In this document: positions 45,115-54,445 of the stretch, one piece after another
How the letters are laid out: each line of letters begins with the position of its first letter
Position numbering within the stretch: the stretch's first letter is position 1
NCBI RefSeq assembly: GCF_041504345.1
Contig: NZ_CP167894.1
Span: 3,224,001-3,288,000 of the forward strand
DNA length: 64,000 bases
Source: Vibrio sp. BS-M-Sm-2
GTDB lineage: Bacteria; Pseudomonadota; Gammaproteobacteria; Enterobacterales; Vibrionaceae
Reading direction: 5' to 3'
Notes under the pieces: generated by a model
The model's database searches: none
What the model was told of the DNA's origin: nothing
What the model saw: the letters and a program-made list of their open reading frames with translations, nothing else
Translations under genes and position numbers: made by a program

Positions 45115-45885
45115 AGTGTACTAATTCAGACCTGATCTGACAGTTACCCATTTTTGACTCGGTGCCTGTAAGATTTAATCTGGGCTAGATTTTTTTAAGC
45201 CCAGATTGATTTCCCATCTTCCAGCTAGCTAATTCAGTTAGTACAGCTCTGCCCCATTTATTGCTGGTAGCTTTATTTATTCATATCTAGTTAATTGGCT
45301 TTTGCCTTACAATAAATTATCCGAATGTAATTCACCTAGAATCTTGGCATCTCTTTGGGTTTTAAATTGCAGGTGCTATTCATAAGTTTCTGATTTTATT
45401 TTCTAATGATAAATAAATCGGCTAAAGAAAACACATTTTTACCCAAAGTGTGTTTCGCCAATAAAGAGTACGACTGGAACAGGTTGAGTTTTGAGTAAGT
45501 ATAACTAATCTGACACCTAAGATTCACAAAGTGTGAAAAATGGGCATTATTGTACGGTTCTTGGTTTAAGCAACCCCGCTGATTTTTGCCATGTTAATCG
45601 AGATAAAAGAGTCACAAACTTTCAAACTTGTTGCGGGGTCTACGGTAGATTTTCTTGCTAAAACAGTATTTAAAGCGTTTTAGAGGGCTGGAAGCATGGT
45701 GTTCTAAGGCTAAACTTGCGGATTTACCATAAAAGGAATAATGACTACCAACAAATAAATTAAATTTGAGACAGCTCCAATGTATTGTTTGCCAATTGAC
45801 ACTAAATTAATTTTGGGGTTATGTCTTGCTACTCAATCGTATGATTTTTTTAACAAAAAACAATCATTTAAAAATAGGCTAAATT
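45115..45885. other. 771-bp spacer with one terminator-like hairpin
   Basis: No gene on either strand that I can support. AATCTGGGCT (45177-45186) pairs with AGCCCAGATT (45198-45207) around a T-rich loop; it resembles a terminator stem but the T-run is in the loop. The last part must hold the tpx promoter, which I cannot place. Confidence 0.5.
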
Positions 45886-46383
45886 ATGTCACAAGTAACT
45901 TTCCAAGGAAACCCAGTAAAAGTTGTAGGGGGGATTCCTGTTGTAGGTGAGCAGGCTCCAGAGTTTTCTCTAACCGCTTCAGATTTATCTGACCTAACAC
46001 TTTCGTCGTTCAAAGGTCAGAATGTAATAATTAACATTTTCCCAAGCATTGATACTCCGGTTTGTTCGGCAAGCGTTAAGAGATTCAACGAAGAAGCTTC
46101 AAAACTTGAAAATACCGTGGTGTTATGTGTTTCTGCTGACTTACCTTTTGCGGTCGGTCGCTTCTGTGAAGTTGAAAATATCAGCAATGTTCAACATGCG
46201 TCAATCTTCCGTAGCTTTGATTTTTCAGAGAATTACGGTGTATCAATTACAGAGGGCGCTCTGAGAGGTTTAACAACTCGTGCAATCGTATGTGTGAGTA
46301 CCGATGGAAAAGTTACATATTCAGAGTTAGTTAAAGAAATAACCGATGAACCTAATTACTCGCTAGCCTTGAATGCTTTCTAA
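45886..46383 (+). CDS. tpx: Thiol peroxidase (atypical 2-Cys peroxiredoxin)
   Basis: A 165-residue peroxiredoxin that reduces H2O2 and organic peroxides using thioredoxin. The peroxidatic cysteine is in SIDTPVCSASVKRFNEEA (about residue 60) and the resolving cysteine in FAVGRFCEVENISNV (about 94), the spacing expected for Tpx. GALRGLTTRAIVCVSTDGKVTYSELVKEIT is the usual C-terminal part. No strong ribosome-binding site is visible (AATAGGCTAAATT before the ATG). It lies between mobile-element remnants, so it may be an extra copy beside a core tpx. Confidence 0.92.
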   Translation: MSQVTFQGNPVKVVGGIPVVGEQAPEFSLTASDLSDLTLSSFKGQNVIINIFPSIDTPVCSASVKRFNEEASKLENTVVLCVSADLPFAVGRFCEVENISNVQHASIFRSFDFSENYGVSITEGALRGLTTRAIVCVSTDGKVTYSELVKEITDEPNYSLALNAF

Positions 46384-46545
46384 TTAAAAATTTACCACTC
46401 CTGATTTTCCCCAAGGTTTTAGGTGTCTTGATGTTTACGATAAGAACAAGAGCTTAATTCATTGGTCAGAACAGGTCGTTAACGTAATTAGTGTATAAAG
46501 AATGTTTAGATAACATATAAACTCAAATACAAAGAGAACATATAA

Positions 46546-47415
46546 ATGTATCAGCATGTTAAATTCCCTTCTCAAGGGGTGGCTATTTCCGCTCACCTTT
46601 ATTTGCCAAAAAATAAACCACAAACACAATATCCAATCATTATTTTGTGTCACGGTTTTTGTGGTGTGAAAGAGTTACTACTTCCTGCTTATGCTGAACG
46701 ATTTTCTGAGCAAGGATACGCGTCGCTTACCTTTGATTATCGTGGGTTTGGAGAAAGCGAGGGGGAACTTGGTCGTTTAGTTCCTGCGTTACAAATTGAA
46801 GATATCAATGCTGCAATCGAATGGGTATCTACTCAGCAAAATATTGATGCGAGCCGTATTGGGCTTTGGGGGACTTCTTTTGGTGGCGCGAACTCAATTA
46901 TTGCAGCAAGCCTCAACCCGAAGGTGCAATGTGTAGTAGCTCAGTTAACTTTTGCTGATGGTGAGTCCGTTATTACCGGAGAAATGAACGTAGAAGAGAA
47001 AGAAAAATTTGTTAGAGCGTTAGAGCGAATGCGCGACAAGAAGGCGAAGACTGGCAAAGAGTTGATGGTGCCAATCGCTAAAGTATTAGGTGACCCTCAA
47101 TCTGTAGAGTTTTTTAATAATTTTAAAGATGACTTCCCAGCTTTAAATATCAAAATCCCATTCTTAACTGTGTGGGAAACCATGAATCACAAACCACTTA
47201 ACGCACTAGCGTTACTAAATAAACCCCTGCTAGTAGTGGCAGCCGGTGAAGATAAAGTGAATCCAGTTAGTGAGTCGAAAACGTTATTCGAGCATGCTAA
47301 TGAACCTAAACAGTTACATATTGAGCAAGGTGCAACCCACTATCAGGTGTACAGTGGTGAGTTCTTTGAATCTGTAGTCAAGCAAGAACTAAATTGGTTC
47401 GATAAGTATTTATAA
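46546..47415 (+). CDS. Alpha/beta hydrolase
   Basis: A 289-residue cytoplasmic hydrolase. It has an oxyanion-hole region LCHGFCGVKELL (about 30-41), FDYRGFGESEG (about 65), nucleophile elbow GLWGTSFGGANS (serine about 106), acidic residue in VVAAGEDKVNP (about 230) and histidine in IEQGATHYQVYSG (about 260), so the catalytic triad is complete. It resembles dienelactone-hydrolase or X-Pro-dipeptidase-like esterases; the substrate cannot be read from sequence. It follows tpx by 162 bp on the same strand and may form a detoxification pair with it, though that is weak inference. Confidence 0.82.
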   Translation: MYQHVKFPSQGVAISAHLYLPKNKPQTQYPIIILCHGFCGVKELLLPAYAERFSEQGYASLTFDYRGFGESEGELGRLVPALQIEDINAAIEWVSTQQNIDASRIGLWGTSFGGANSIIAASLNPKVQCVVAQLTFADGESVITGEMNVEEKEKFVRALERMRDKKAKTGKELMVPIAKVLGDPQSVEFFNNFKDDFPALNIKIPFLTVWETMNHKPLNALALLNKPLLVVAAGEDKVNPVSESKTLFEHANEPKQLHIEQGATHYQVYSGEFFESVVKQELNWFDKYL

Positions 47416-47625
47416 GGTCGGCAATGGCGGCCTTTCCTGTCTTTAGTTGCTACATGCGGCTGTATGTCCTTATGAGTGAGGAATCTGTACATTTAGATCA
47501 AGTCGAAGAGTTAATTTACAGGGTCGCATGCTTGGATTTTAGTTTCAGACCGTGAACTCAGCAGCTATTGATGACATTTTCCATACCCCCGTTGTGCGTA
47601 GGTGGTCGGTTTACCATAAAGGCAC

Positions 47626-47745
47626 TTAGTGCGCACTAACAAACAAATGCAAACCAACCCTTTTTATGGTGCTATGTTACTCATCGCACTAGCAATTCAC
47701 AACGACTTTGCCATACCTATAGTTATCTACGAATTGCTAATTTAG
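47626..47745. repeat. Dispersed intergenic repeat, copy 1
   Basis: Runs from GGCACTTAGTGCG through GCACTAGCAATTCACAAC to CGAATTGCTAATTT. It is related to 49185-49310 and, more distantly in its second half, to 55830-56010. It is non-coding in all three places. It has no attC features (no 7-bp GTTRRRY core pair), so it is not an integron site. Confidence 0.6.
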
Positions 47746-47849
47746 GGGGAGCTGTAGCTCATTGATGTCCAGAGACGTGTTTTGCCGCCATGCTTTGGGA
47801 TGTGAAGCGTTGTTCACCGCTTTATGAGTGAACAGTCTGTATCACCAGA

Positions 47850-48190
47850 TGAACCTACGAGCCTGAATAAAGCAGTGGCTCGGACAATGTGACGAAACTT
47901 AGCCGTTGGGCTCAGTGGGAAAAGAATCGTGAGAGGATGTTCCTCCTGAAAACCACATAAATCCGAAACTCAGGGGATGGGCGAATTACTATCGCCATTG
48001 TGTTGCTAAACAAATATTCGGGTATGTCGGCCACAAACTATTCCAAGCGCTATGGCACTGGGAAGTTAGACGTCATCCAACCAAGTTGGCTTTGTTTAAA
48101 GCGAGTCAGGAGTTCCGATATGGTGGAAGGACCGAGTTTAAGGCAAGAAGCGATGCTGGATTTGAGAGACCGCAGTCGTACTTAAGGCGT
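47850..48190 (+). pseudogene. Group II intron maturase C-terminal fragment
   Basis: The frame through about 47958-48100 reads INPKLRGWANYYRHCVAKQIF, GYVGHKLFQALWHWEVRRHPTK. This is the maturase/X-domain region of group II intron reverse transcriptases. A preceding piece in another frame (LSRWAQWEKNREGM-like) is out of register. No reverse-transcriptase catalytic motif (YADD) and no intron domain V are present, so it is a small dead remnant. Confidence 0.78.
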
Positions 48191-48350
48191 AATACCTCTT
48201 TGATTTTGTTCATTGGAGTTTTCTTTTTTGCCATTGTCGCTTCCTTACCTTCTTGTTTAAGAAGTAAATAATAGCGAGCTATTGATTTAAAAGAGAAAAT
48301 GGTAGGATTTCGGGCTTTCCGATCGCGGTTTCGCTATTCCGAAATGACTG

Positions 48351-48366
48351 TTCGGAATGTTCCGAA
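48351..48366. promoter_or_regulatory. Palindrome upstream of the methyltransferase gene
   Basis: TTCGGAATGTTCCGAA is a perfect inverted repeat, with another half-site ATTCCGAAA at 48336-48344. It lies about 150 bp before the methyltransferase start, so it may be an operator. The regulator is unknown. Confidence 0.4.
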
Positions 48367-48512
48367 ATATGCACTCGAAGAGTGTTTGAGTCGGTCTGAA
48401 GGCTGTTTTGGATAGCTAACTCGCGCATTTTCATACATAGGAATAATGATTAAGAAAATGAATAGCAATGTATGGCATTATTATTCATAAATAAATTTAA
48501 AGTGAGAACAGC

Positions 48513-49181
48513 ATGAGCAAAAAAACAACAATGGAAGGGCAGGCTATCTACTCAAAGAAGGTCTTATCCATATATGACTTTTGGGTTTTGGGGGTTTCAA
48601 ACCATTTTTTTTGGAGGTGTCCAACTCGAAATATCTCTAATTATTTTCTTAATCATGTATCGCCCAACCACTTAGATGTTGGTGTTGGTACAGGCTACTA
48701 TCTTAAAAATCACCTTCCCAAAAATACAAGGCGTATAGCTTTGCTGGATATGAATGAGAACAGCCTTGACGAGGCTTCAACTGCTATCAGAGATTTTCAG
48801 CCAGAGGTCTATCAAGTTGATGTGCTTAATATGGATGCTCTGCGTATTGAAAAATTTGACTCTATAAGTATGAACTATTTACTTCATTGCTTGCCTGGCG
48901 ATCTTTCGGAAAAAAGTTTGTTATTTAAAAATTTAAAGAATGTCTTAAATGAGGAGGGTATTGTTTTTGGTAGTACCATTTTAGGTAAGGGCGTGAAGAT
49001 GAACTTTTTGGCCAAAAAAATCATACACATCTACAATAAAAAGGGCATCTTTTGTAACCTAGGTGATGACTTTGAGTCATTATCAAGGCATCTAAATGAG
49101 CATTTTTCTAACGTTGACATTAAGGTGATTGGTTGCGTAGCACTATTTTCATGTAAGAACAAAAAGCTTGATTTAAGGTAA
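48513..49181 (+). CDS. Class I SAM-dependent methyltransferase
   Basis: 222 residues with motif I HLDVGVGTGYYLKNHL (about 52-67), motif II IALLDMNENSLDEAS (about 76-90), VYQVDVLNMDAL (about 99) and FDSISMNYLLHCLPGD (about 115-130). These place it in the small-molecule/ubiE-like class. The N-terminus (YSKKVLSIYDFWVLGVSNHFFWRCPT) is typical of methyltransferases near non-ribosomal or siderophore genes, but no such genes are here. Substrate unknown. A ribosome-binding site (AAAGTGAGA) precedes the ATG. It is AT-rich compared with the core genes, in line with acquisition. Confidence 0.83.
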   Translation: MSKKTTMEGQAIYSKKVLSIYDFWVLGVSNHFFWRCPTRNISNYFLNHVSPNHLDVGVGTGYYLKNHLPKNTRRIALLDMNENSLDEASTAIRDFQPEVYQVDVLNMDALRIEKFDSISMNYLLHCLPGDLSEKSLLFKNLKNVLNEEGIVFGSTILGKGVKMNFLAKKIIHIYNKKGIFCNLGDDFESLSRHLNEHFSNVDIKVIGCVALFSCKNKKLDLR

Positions 49182-49184
49182 TGG

Positions 49185-49310
49185 CACTTAGTGCGAACCT
49201 AACATAACTAATCCCACCTTTTTGCTAGTGCGATTTTACTCATAGCACGAGCACTAGCACTTCACAACAACGTTGCCATATCTCTAGTTATTCATATTTT
49301 GCTAATGTTC
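49185..49310. repeat. Dispersed intergenic repeat, copy 2
   Basis: GGCACTTAGTGCG...GCACTAGCACTTCACAAC...CTAGTTATTCATATTTTGC, related to copy 1. It runs on into the small-RNA-like unit, whose degenerate partner follows copy 3. The repeat and RNA unit may therefore have spread together. Confidence 0.6.
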
Positions 49311-49313
49311 GAC

Positions 49314-49329
49314 TATCACAAAAGTGATA
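49314..49329. promoter_or_regulatory. Palindrome upstream of the candidate small RNA promoter
   Basis: TATCACAAAAGTGATA is a perfect inverted repeat 27 bp upstream of the -35 box. Its half-site order (TCAC then GTGA) is opposite to a CRP site, so another regulator would bind, if any. Confidence 0.4.
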
Positions 49330-49355
49330 ATTGTTCATTTATAGAGAATTGTTAG

Positions 49356-49384
49356 TTGCCAGTAGTCGTGTGGTTGCATATAAT
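49356..49384 (+). promoter_or_regulatory. Strong sigma70-type promoter
   Basis: TTGCCA (49356-49361), 17-bp spacer, TATAAT (49379-49384): a near-consensus promoter with no ORF behind it. The next open frame starts 550 bp later, beyond a terminator. Confidence 0.7.
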
Positions 49385-49390
49385 CGCGCG

Positions 49391-49462
49391 CGCATACTCT
49401 GCTTAAAGTATTGTAATACCTACTTTGCCCACTCTCATCCAGTCTGACAGTGGGCTTTTTTT
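49391..49462 (+). ncRNA. Candidate small RNA (about 72 nt)
   Basis: Transcription from the preceding promoter would begin near 49391 and end at a rho-independent terminator: GCCCACT (49427-49433), loop, AGTGGGC (49449-49455), then T7. The 5' part holds GCATACTCTGCTTAAAGTAT, which can fold weakly. No ORF with a ribosome-binding site fits inside. A decayed copy lies at about 55940-56012, with the stem reduced to CACT/AGTG. I do not recognise it as a named vibrio small RNA. Confidence 0.5.
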
Positions 49463-49463
49463 A

Positions 49464-49725
49464 GGTTCATCGCGGATTAGCGGGAACTAAAAACAAAAAT
49501 GGTAGTAAGTGATATGGTTTAGTCGCCAAACAAAAATCATACACAAACTACCGTTTCCATGCCGAATCATACTTTCCTATCTTCATTCTGGGAAGGTTTT
49601 AAAATAGTAAAGCCACACCAGACAGCATCACTTATTACCCTGACTCTTAAACCTAACTCTTAGGCGAAATGCTCTTGTGGTCTTGAGGCCGAGGCTATCC
49701 ATGAGTATCAATGGCGTCATGAATG
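49464..49725 (+). mobile_element. ISL3-family left-end remnant
   Basis: Starts GGTTCATCGCGGATTAGCG, an ISL3-like terminus. The transposase start follows at 49559: MPNHTFLSSFWEGFKIV, KPHQTASLITLTL, a stop codon (TAG in place of CAG near 49661), then AKCSCGLEAEAIHEYQWR with zinc-binding cysteines. The rest is lost at the 86-bp repeat. The same left end is found at 62079-62212. Confidence 0.8.
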
Positions 49726-49811
49726 CAGAAATAGCTAATTGCTCTTTTTTGATCGAAAACTAGTTAAGCCGATCCAGACTCTTAACAACACGACACACAG
49801 CAGCAAACCAA
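49726..49811. repeat. 86-bp duplicated sequence, copy 2
   Basis: Second copy of the 86-bp segment at 44585-44670. Here it joins the ISL3 remnant to the leader of the 5'-nucleotidase gene. Confidence 0.75.
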
Positions 49812-49933
49812 CTCAAAAGGTAACTCTGTAGGATTTAACGCCCATTCGAAATAAAGAGTGTGTTCTGACTCACACTCATATCCCCTTCCCTCCCTAAAAT
49901 GGCAATCGTTTTCTTCACTGACATGAGCACACT

Positions 49934-51496
49934 ATGAAAAACCTAAAACTAAAGCCGTTATGCTTTGCGGTCTCCGTATTAGCCACCGTGGCATCAATGC
50001 CAACCTTAGCTGAAATAAAAGAGATCACCCTGCTTCATACCAACGATATTGAAAGTGTTTACGACCCTGTGGATGCATTCTGGAATGACGACATTGAACT
50101 GATTGGCGGTATCCCTTACTTGGCAACCTTGATCAAAAACGTTCAGGCTGAAGAAGGAACCAGCTTCCTATTAGACGCCGGTGATATTTATACGGGTGCA
50201 CTCTCTAAAAAGTCGAAAGGGAAACTACCTTTCGACCTTTATAACTCAATGGGTTATGACGTAATTACACTGGGTAATCATGAATTTGAATACGGTTGGC
50301 AATCATTGGTAGAGACCATGCCTCGTGCCAGTTTCCCTGTGCTCAACGCGAACATCTTCCATGAAGCTTCTGACTCAATGTTTGCTCAGCCATACACAAT
50401 CATTGAACGTGATGGTGTTAAAATCGGCGTGATTGGTGTCATGGGAATAGATGCGTTCTACAACACAATGTGGAAAGGAAACCGTAAAGGGTTAACCATC
50501 AAAGACCCGACAGAAATCGCTCAAAAATGGGCTGATAAGATCCGCGATGATGTCGACATGATCGTCGTACTGACGCACCAAAACAAGACAGCTCCAATGC
50601 AAACGGACAAAGAAGCCGATCCAGAAGTTCAACGTGGATTTGATGAAGATTACGAAATGGCAGGCAAGCTTAAGGGAGTGGATGTTATTTTCGGTGGTCA
50701 CTCGGATAATGGCTTGATCGAACCTGTTGTTCATCCAAAAACTGGCACAGTTATCGGCTTAACCTTTGGTCAAGGCATGCACCTTGGCTACACAAAATTT
50801 ACTGTCGATACCGAAAAGCATGATGTCAAATTCTTAGGTGGTAAGTTGATCCCTGTTGAGTCAGCCAAACTCAAACGCGACGATGCAACTTACGCGTTAA
50901 TTCAAAAAGTACGTAATGATAATCCTGCTCTGACCTATCAACTCGCCACTATTGATAAAGCGGCTTCACGCCGTTACTACCGAGAATCAAATATTGGTGA
51001 CCTTGTCGCTGATTTAATGAAAGAAGCCGGTCGAGCTGACATTGCAATGATCAGCTCAGGAAGCATTCGCGTTGACTTAAATCCCGGAGTTGTCACTCGT
51101 GAAAATGTGATGAATCTTTTCCCATTTACTGACACACTCACCGTAGTTGAACTGACTGGCAAAAATGTCAAAGAGCTGCTTGAATACAGTTACACGCTAC
51201 CTTATGGCCTTGCACAATTTTCTGGAATTAAAGCAACTTACGACAGCACGCACCCAGAAGGTAAGCGCCTAGCTAGTTTGGAAGTCAACGGCCATCCGGT
51301 ATCCGACACACAAAAGTACAAGGTTGCTACCTACTCCTATGCTGCCAGTGGCGGTGATGGTTACACGATGTTCAACAAAGGAAAAATGCTGTCAAATGGC
51401 GAATCTGTCACTACAGTACTTATTGATGGTTTCCTGAAAAATAAAGTCATCACCGTTCCTGAATTGGGTCGCCAAGTCGATTTGAGCCGCCAATAA
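49934..51496 (+). CDS. Periplasmic 5'-nucleotidase / UDP-sugar hydrolase family protein
   Basis: A 520-residue exported metallophosphoesterase. Signal peptide ends PTLA (about 26). The metal-binding domain shows ITLLHTNDIES (about 30-40), LLDAGDIYTG (about 78), VITLGNHEFEYGW (about 109-121), VVLTHQNK (about 212) and VIFGGHSDNGL (about 255). The C-terminal substrate domain (about 340-510) has SNIGDLVADLMKEA, ISSGSIRVDL and NLFPFTDTLTVVELTG. The family hydrolyses nucleotides to nucleosides for uptake. The gene is complete and likely functional. It is followed 54 bp later by the zinc-ribbon gene, with which it may share a transcript. Confidence 0.88.
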   Translation: MKNLKLKPLCFAVSVLATVASMPTLAEIKEITLLHTNDIESVYDPVDAFWNDDIELIGGIPYLATLIKNVQAEEGTSFLLDAGDIYTGALSKKSKGKLPFDLYNSMGYDVITLGNHEFEYGWQSLVETMPRASFPVLNANIFHEASDSMFAQPYTIIERDGVKIGVIGVMGIDAFYNTMWKGNRKGLTIKDPTEIAQKWADKIRDDVDMIVVLTHQNKTAPMQTDKEADPEVQRGFDEDYEMAGKLKGVDVIFGGHSDNGLIEPVVHPKTGTVIGLTFGQGMHLGYTKFTVDTEKHDVKFLGGKLIPVESAKLKRDDATYALIQKVRNDNPALTYQLATIDKAASRRYYRESNIGDLVADLMKEAGRADIAMISSGSIRVDLNPGVVTRENVMNLFPFTDTLTVVELTGKNVKELLEYSYTLPYGLAQFSGIKATYDSTHPEGKRLASLEVNGHPVSDTQKYKVATYSYAASGGDGYTMFNKGKMLSNGESVTTVLIDGFLKNKVITVPELGRQVDLSRQ

Positions 51497-51550
51497 TAAA
51501 CACGGCTGATATCAAAGTATAAACATCAGGGATTAGTAAGCATCGTACCT

Positions 51551-52942
51551 GTGAGAACTCAATTCAATTGCTGCAAAAGCTACGGTTGTAAAAACCTAGC
51601 GAACCCTGATTTAAGTCTTTACCAACGCAGCGTTCAGCTGGGTTTCGAGTCTTATAAATGCCCTCTATGTGGGGCATTTACCCCCATCCTTGAAAATGAA
51701 CCGATCCTGCTTTTAAGCAAACAAATTGAGGATGACAAGCTCCGGCTACCCAATGTTGAATGCCCGTCTTGCCAGACTCACACCCGAACACACGCTTATG
51801 GATACACAAAAATTGGCACACCACGCATCAAGTGTCAGCAATGTGCATCGGTTTTTGGCTTGCTAAACCCCCACAAAACCAGTGCTACATTGCAGCCCTT
51901 GCTTGACCTATTACTTAAAGGAGTTTCACCTCAAGAACTTTTACAAAAATCTCAGCTCAACAATAAGCTCTTCTATGCGCGCTTAAAAAGGTTGGCTCTA
52001 TTGCTACGCCAAATCAATCAGTTGCTAATACAACAGTACCTCAGCTATACCGAAGGTGGGGTTGCATTATATACCGCTAGTGCCTCTTCTTTATCTCGCT
52101 CAGGAAACGAGAGCAGCCTGAAATGCTGGAATCTATCAACAACAGAGAGTCGCTATGGATTTCATATTTTGAATACCGATAATCTGTATCTTAACAAAGA
52201 GCAGAGCAGCCAGATTGGGCGTTATTACTTAGATACAGTCGAAATCACGACTGAATGTTTAGATGACCCTTTCAAAGCCGTTCAATCTACATACGATAGG
52301 ATTTTCGCTAGAAGTAAATTTGATGAACTCGGCTATGCACATCAAACGCAATGTCAGTCGAACGAAGGACACATACTACGACCAGTTTATGCCGCGCACG
52401 CTCACTGGATAAGCCTATCCAAAATGTTACCTAAGCATCATTCGTTCGATTTTTTCCTAGAACATGAGAGTTTCATTCGCGGTGCTGCCATCACCAATCT
52501 AACTCCCGAGATATGTACTGGTCGTTTTAATTTCTATTACTTGTACGCAAAAAAAACGACCAACATTTCACCTTCCATTCAGCATAAAAGCATTGGTTGG
52601 TGGGGCGAGACTTGGTCGACATTAACCAAGCAATATCCAAGTGGGTGTTGGAACATAACCTTTTGCGCGCTAACAGCTAACAAGCAACCAAACCTAGAAT
52701 TTAATGGAACCGAATGGCACCAAGATTACCAGCGGTTACTCAATCAATGGTTGCCAAACCGCTATCAGAAAATACTCTCGCACCACATGTCTAAGCATTG
52801 GCGAGAGATCTTTACCTATCTATATAACTTCACCTATTGCTCGAATAGAAGCTCATACTTTCCCAACTTCGACTTTACCTCTATCAATGACATCGTAACC
52901 TTACTCAACACCTTTGCTACGCGCGATCCCACCAAAAGATAA
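51551..52942 (+). CDS. Zinc-ribbon protein of unknown function (IS1-InsA-like N-terminus)
   Basis: A 463-residue cytoplasmic protein. Residues 1-110 carry several cysteine pairs: CCKSYGCKN (7-15), CPLCGAF (about 37), CPSCQTHTRTHAYGYTKIGTPRIKCQQC (about 71-98). This resembles the InsA zinc finger of IS1 plus a helix-turn-helix-like region (DLLLKGVSPQELLQKSQLNNKLFYARLKRL, about 117-146). The rest (about 170-460) has the size of a nuclease-like core, but I see no sure DDE set. It may be a domesticated transposase-like or DNA-binding protein. It is complete, 54 bp after the nucleotidase gene. Confidence 0.65.
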   Translation: MRTQFNCCKSYGCKNLANPDLSLYQRSVQLGFESYKCPLCGAFTPILENEPILLLSKQIEDDKLRLPNVECPSCQTHTRTHAYGYTKIGTPRIKCQQCASVFGLLNPHKTSATLQPLLDLLLKGVSPQELLQKSQLNNKLFYARLKRLALLLRQINQLLIQQYLSYTEGGVALYTASASSLSRSGNESSLKCWNLSTTESRYGFHILNTDNLYLNKEQSSQIGRYYLDTVEITTECLDDPFKAVQSTYDRIFARSKFDELGYAHQTQCQSNEGHILRPVYAAHAHWISLSKMLPKHHSFDFFLEHESFIRGAAITNLTPEICTGRFNFYYLYAKKTTNISPSIQHKSIGWWGETWSTLTKQYPSGCWNITFCALTANKQPNLEFNGTEWHQDYQRLLNQWLPNRYQKILSHHMSKHWREIFTYLYNFTYCSNRSSYFPNFDFTSINDIVTLLNTFATRDPTKR

Positions 52943-53228
52943 ACGAACAAATCGCCGCAACCGCCAAATGTACAAAAACTTAAGCCCTGAGTAGAAACAG
53001 CAATGCCTCACTCAAAAAAGGAACGAACATGGACAATCAAGCCTTTCAAGAGGCTTTGTTGCGCAATCCGCACAGCTAGAACATTTTAATTCCAACATCT
53101 AAAAGGGGTAGACAGGGAATTAGTAAATTATCCTACGTTAAGGATTTGGCCAGCGGTACTCACCAGTTAATGCAATGTGCTCCCAACTCAAAGGCGATAT
53201 ATGCTAGAGAAGCTTATCATCGACTTTG
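52943..53228. other. Spacer with possible gene fragments before the IS3 copy
   Basis: Short uninterrupted pieces (MDNQAFQEALLRNPHS, about 53030; YVKDLASGTHQLMQCAPNSKAIYAREAYHRL, about 53131-53223) look like scraps of real genes cut by insertions, the second ending exactly at the IS3 left end. I cannot name them. Confidence 0.4.
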
Positions 53229-53293
53229 TAGTGGTCTAATGATCCCGGACACCAAATTAGGTAGTAAAGGCTCCACCATAAATGAGGTGTTCA

Positions 53294-53602
53294 ATGACAA
53301 AACGACAACGACGTACATTTTCTGCTGAGTTCAAAATAGATGCTGCAAGTTTGGTTCTTGTTCAAGGGTACTCCATACCTGAAGCCGCTAACTCTATGTG
53401 CGTAGGTGAAACAGCTTTACGGCGTTGGGTCGACCAACTCAAAGTTGAGCGAGGTGGGATTACTCCAACGACCAAAGCCCTCACGCCTGAGCAAAAGAAA
53501 ATCCAAGAGTTAGAAGCCCGGATTAACCGGTTAGAACGAGAAAAATCCATATTAAAAAAGGCCACCGCTCTCTTAATGTCGGACGAACTCGAACGTTCTC
53601 GT

Positions 53603-53605
<3 letters not shown>
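53294..53605 (+). CDS. IS3-family transposase OrfA
   Basis: A 103-residue DNA-binding part of the transposase: MTKRQRRTFSAEFKIDAASL, helix-turn-helix YSIPEAANSMCVGETALRRWV, and a C-terminal leucine zipper (KKIQELEARINRLEREKSILKKATALLM). GAGGTG precedes the ATG at 53294. It differs from the copy at 62278 by only a few residues (S/T, V/D, C/G, K/Q). The element cannot transpose alone because its orfB is broken. Confidence 0.9.
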
Positions 53606-54425
<820 letters not shown>

Positions 54426-54445
54426 GGAATATCAGTTGACCACTA

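Noticed and set aside
47850..48190. Group II intron fragment as the reverse transcriptase of a DGR
   Set aside because: Only the maturase/X-type C-terminal piece is present, without RT catalytic motifs, and it reads like a group II intron protein.
47620..49310. Integron attC or superintegron cassette array
   Set aside because: Repeats lack the paired GTTRRRY/RYYYAAC core sites, and there is no run of small cassettes in one direction.
49314..49329. CRP binding site
   Set aside because: The half-sites are TCAC then GTGA, the reverse order of a CRP site (TGTGA then TCACA).
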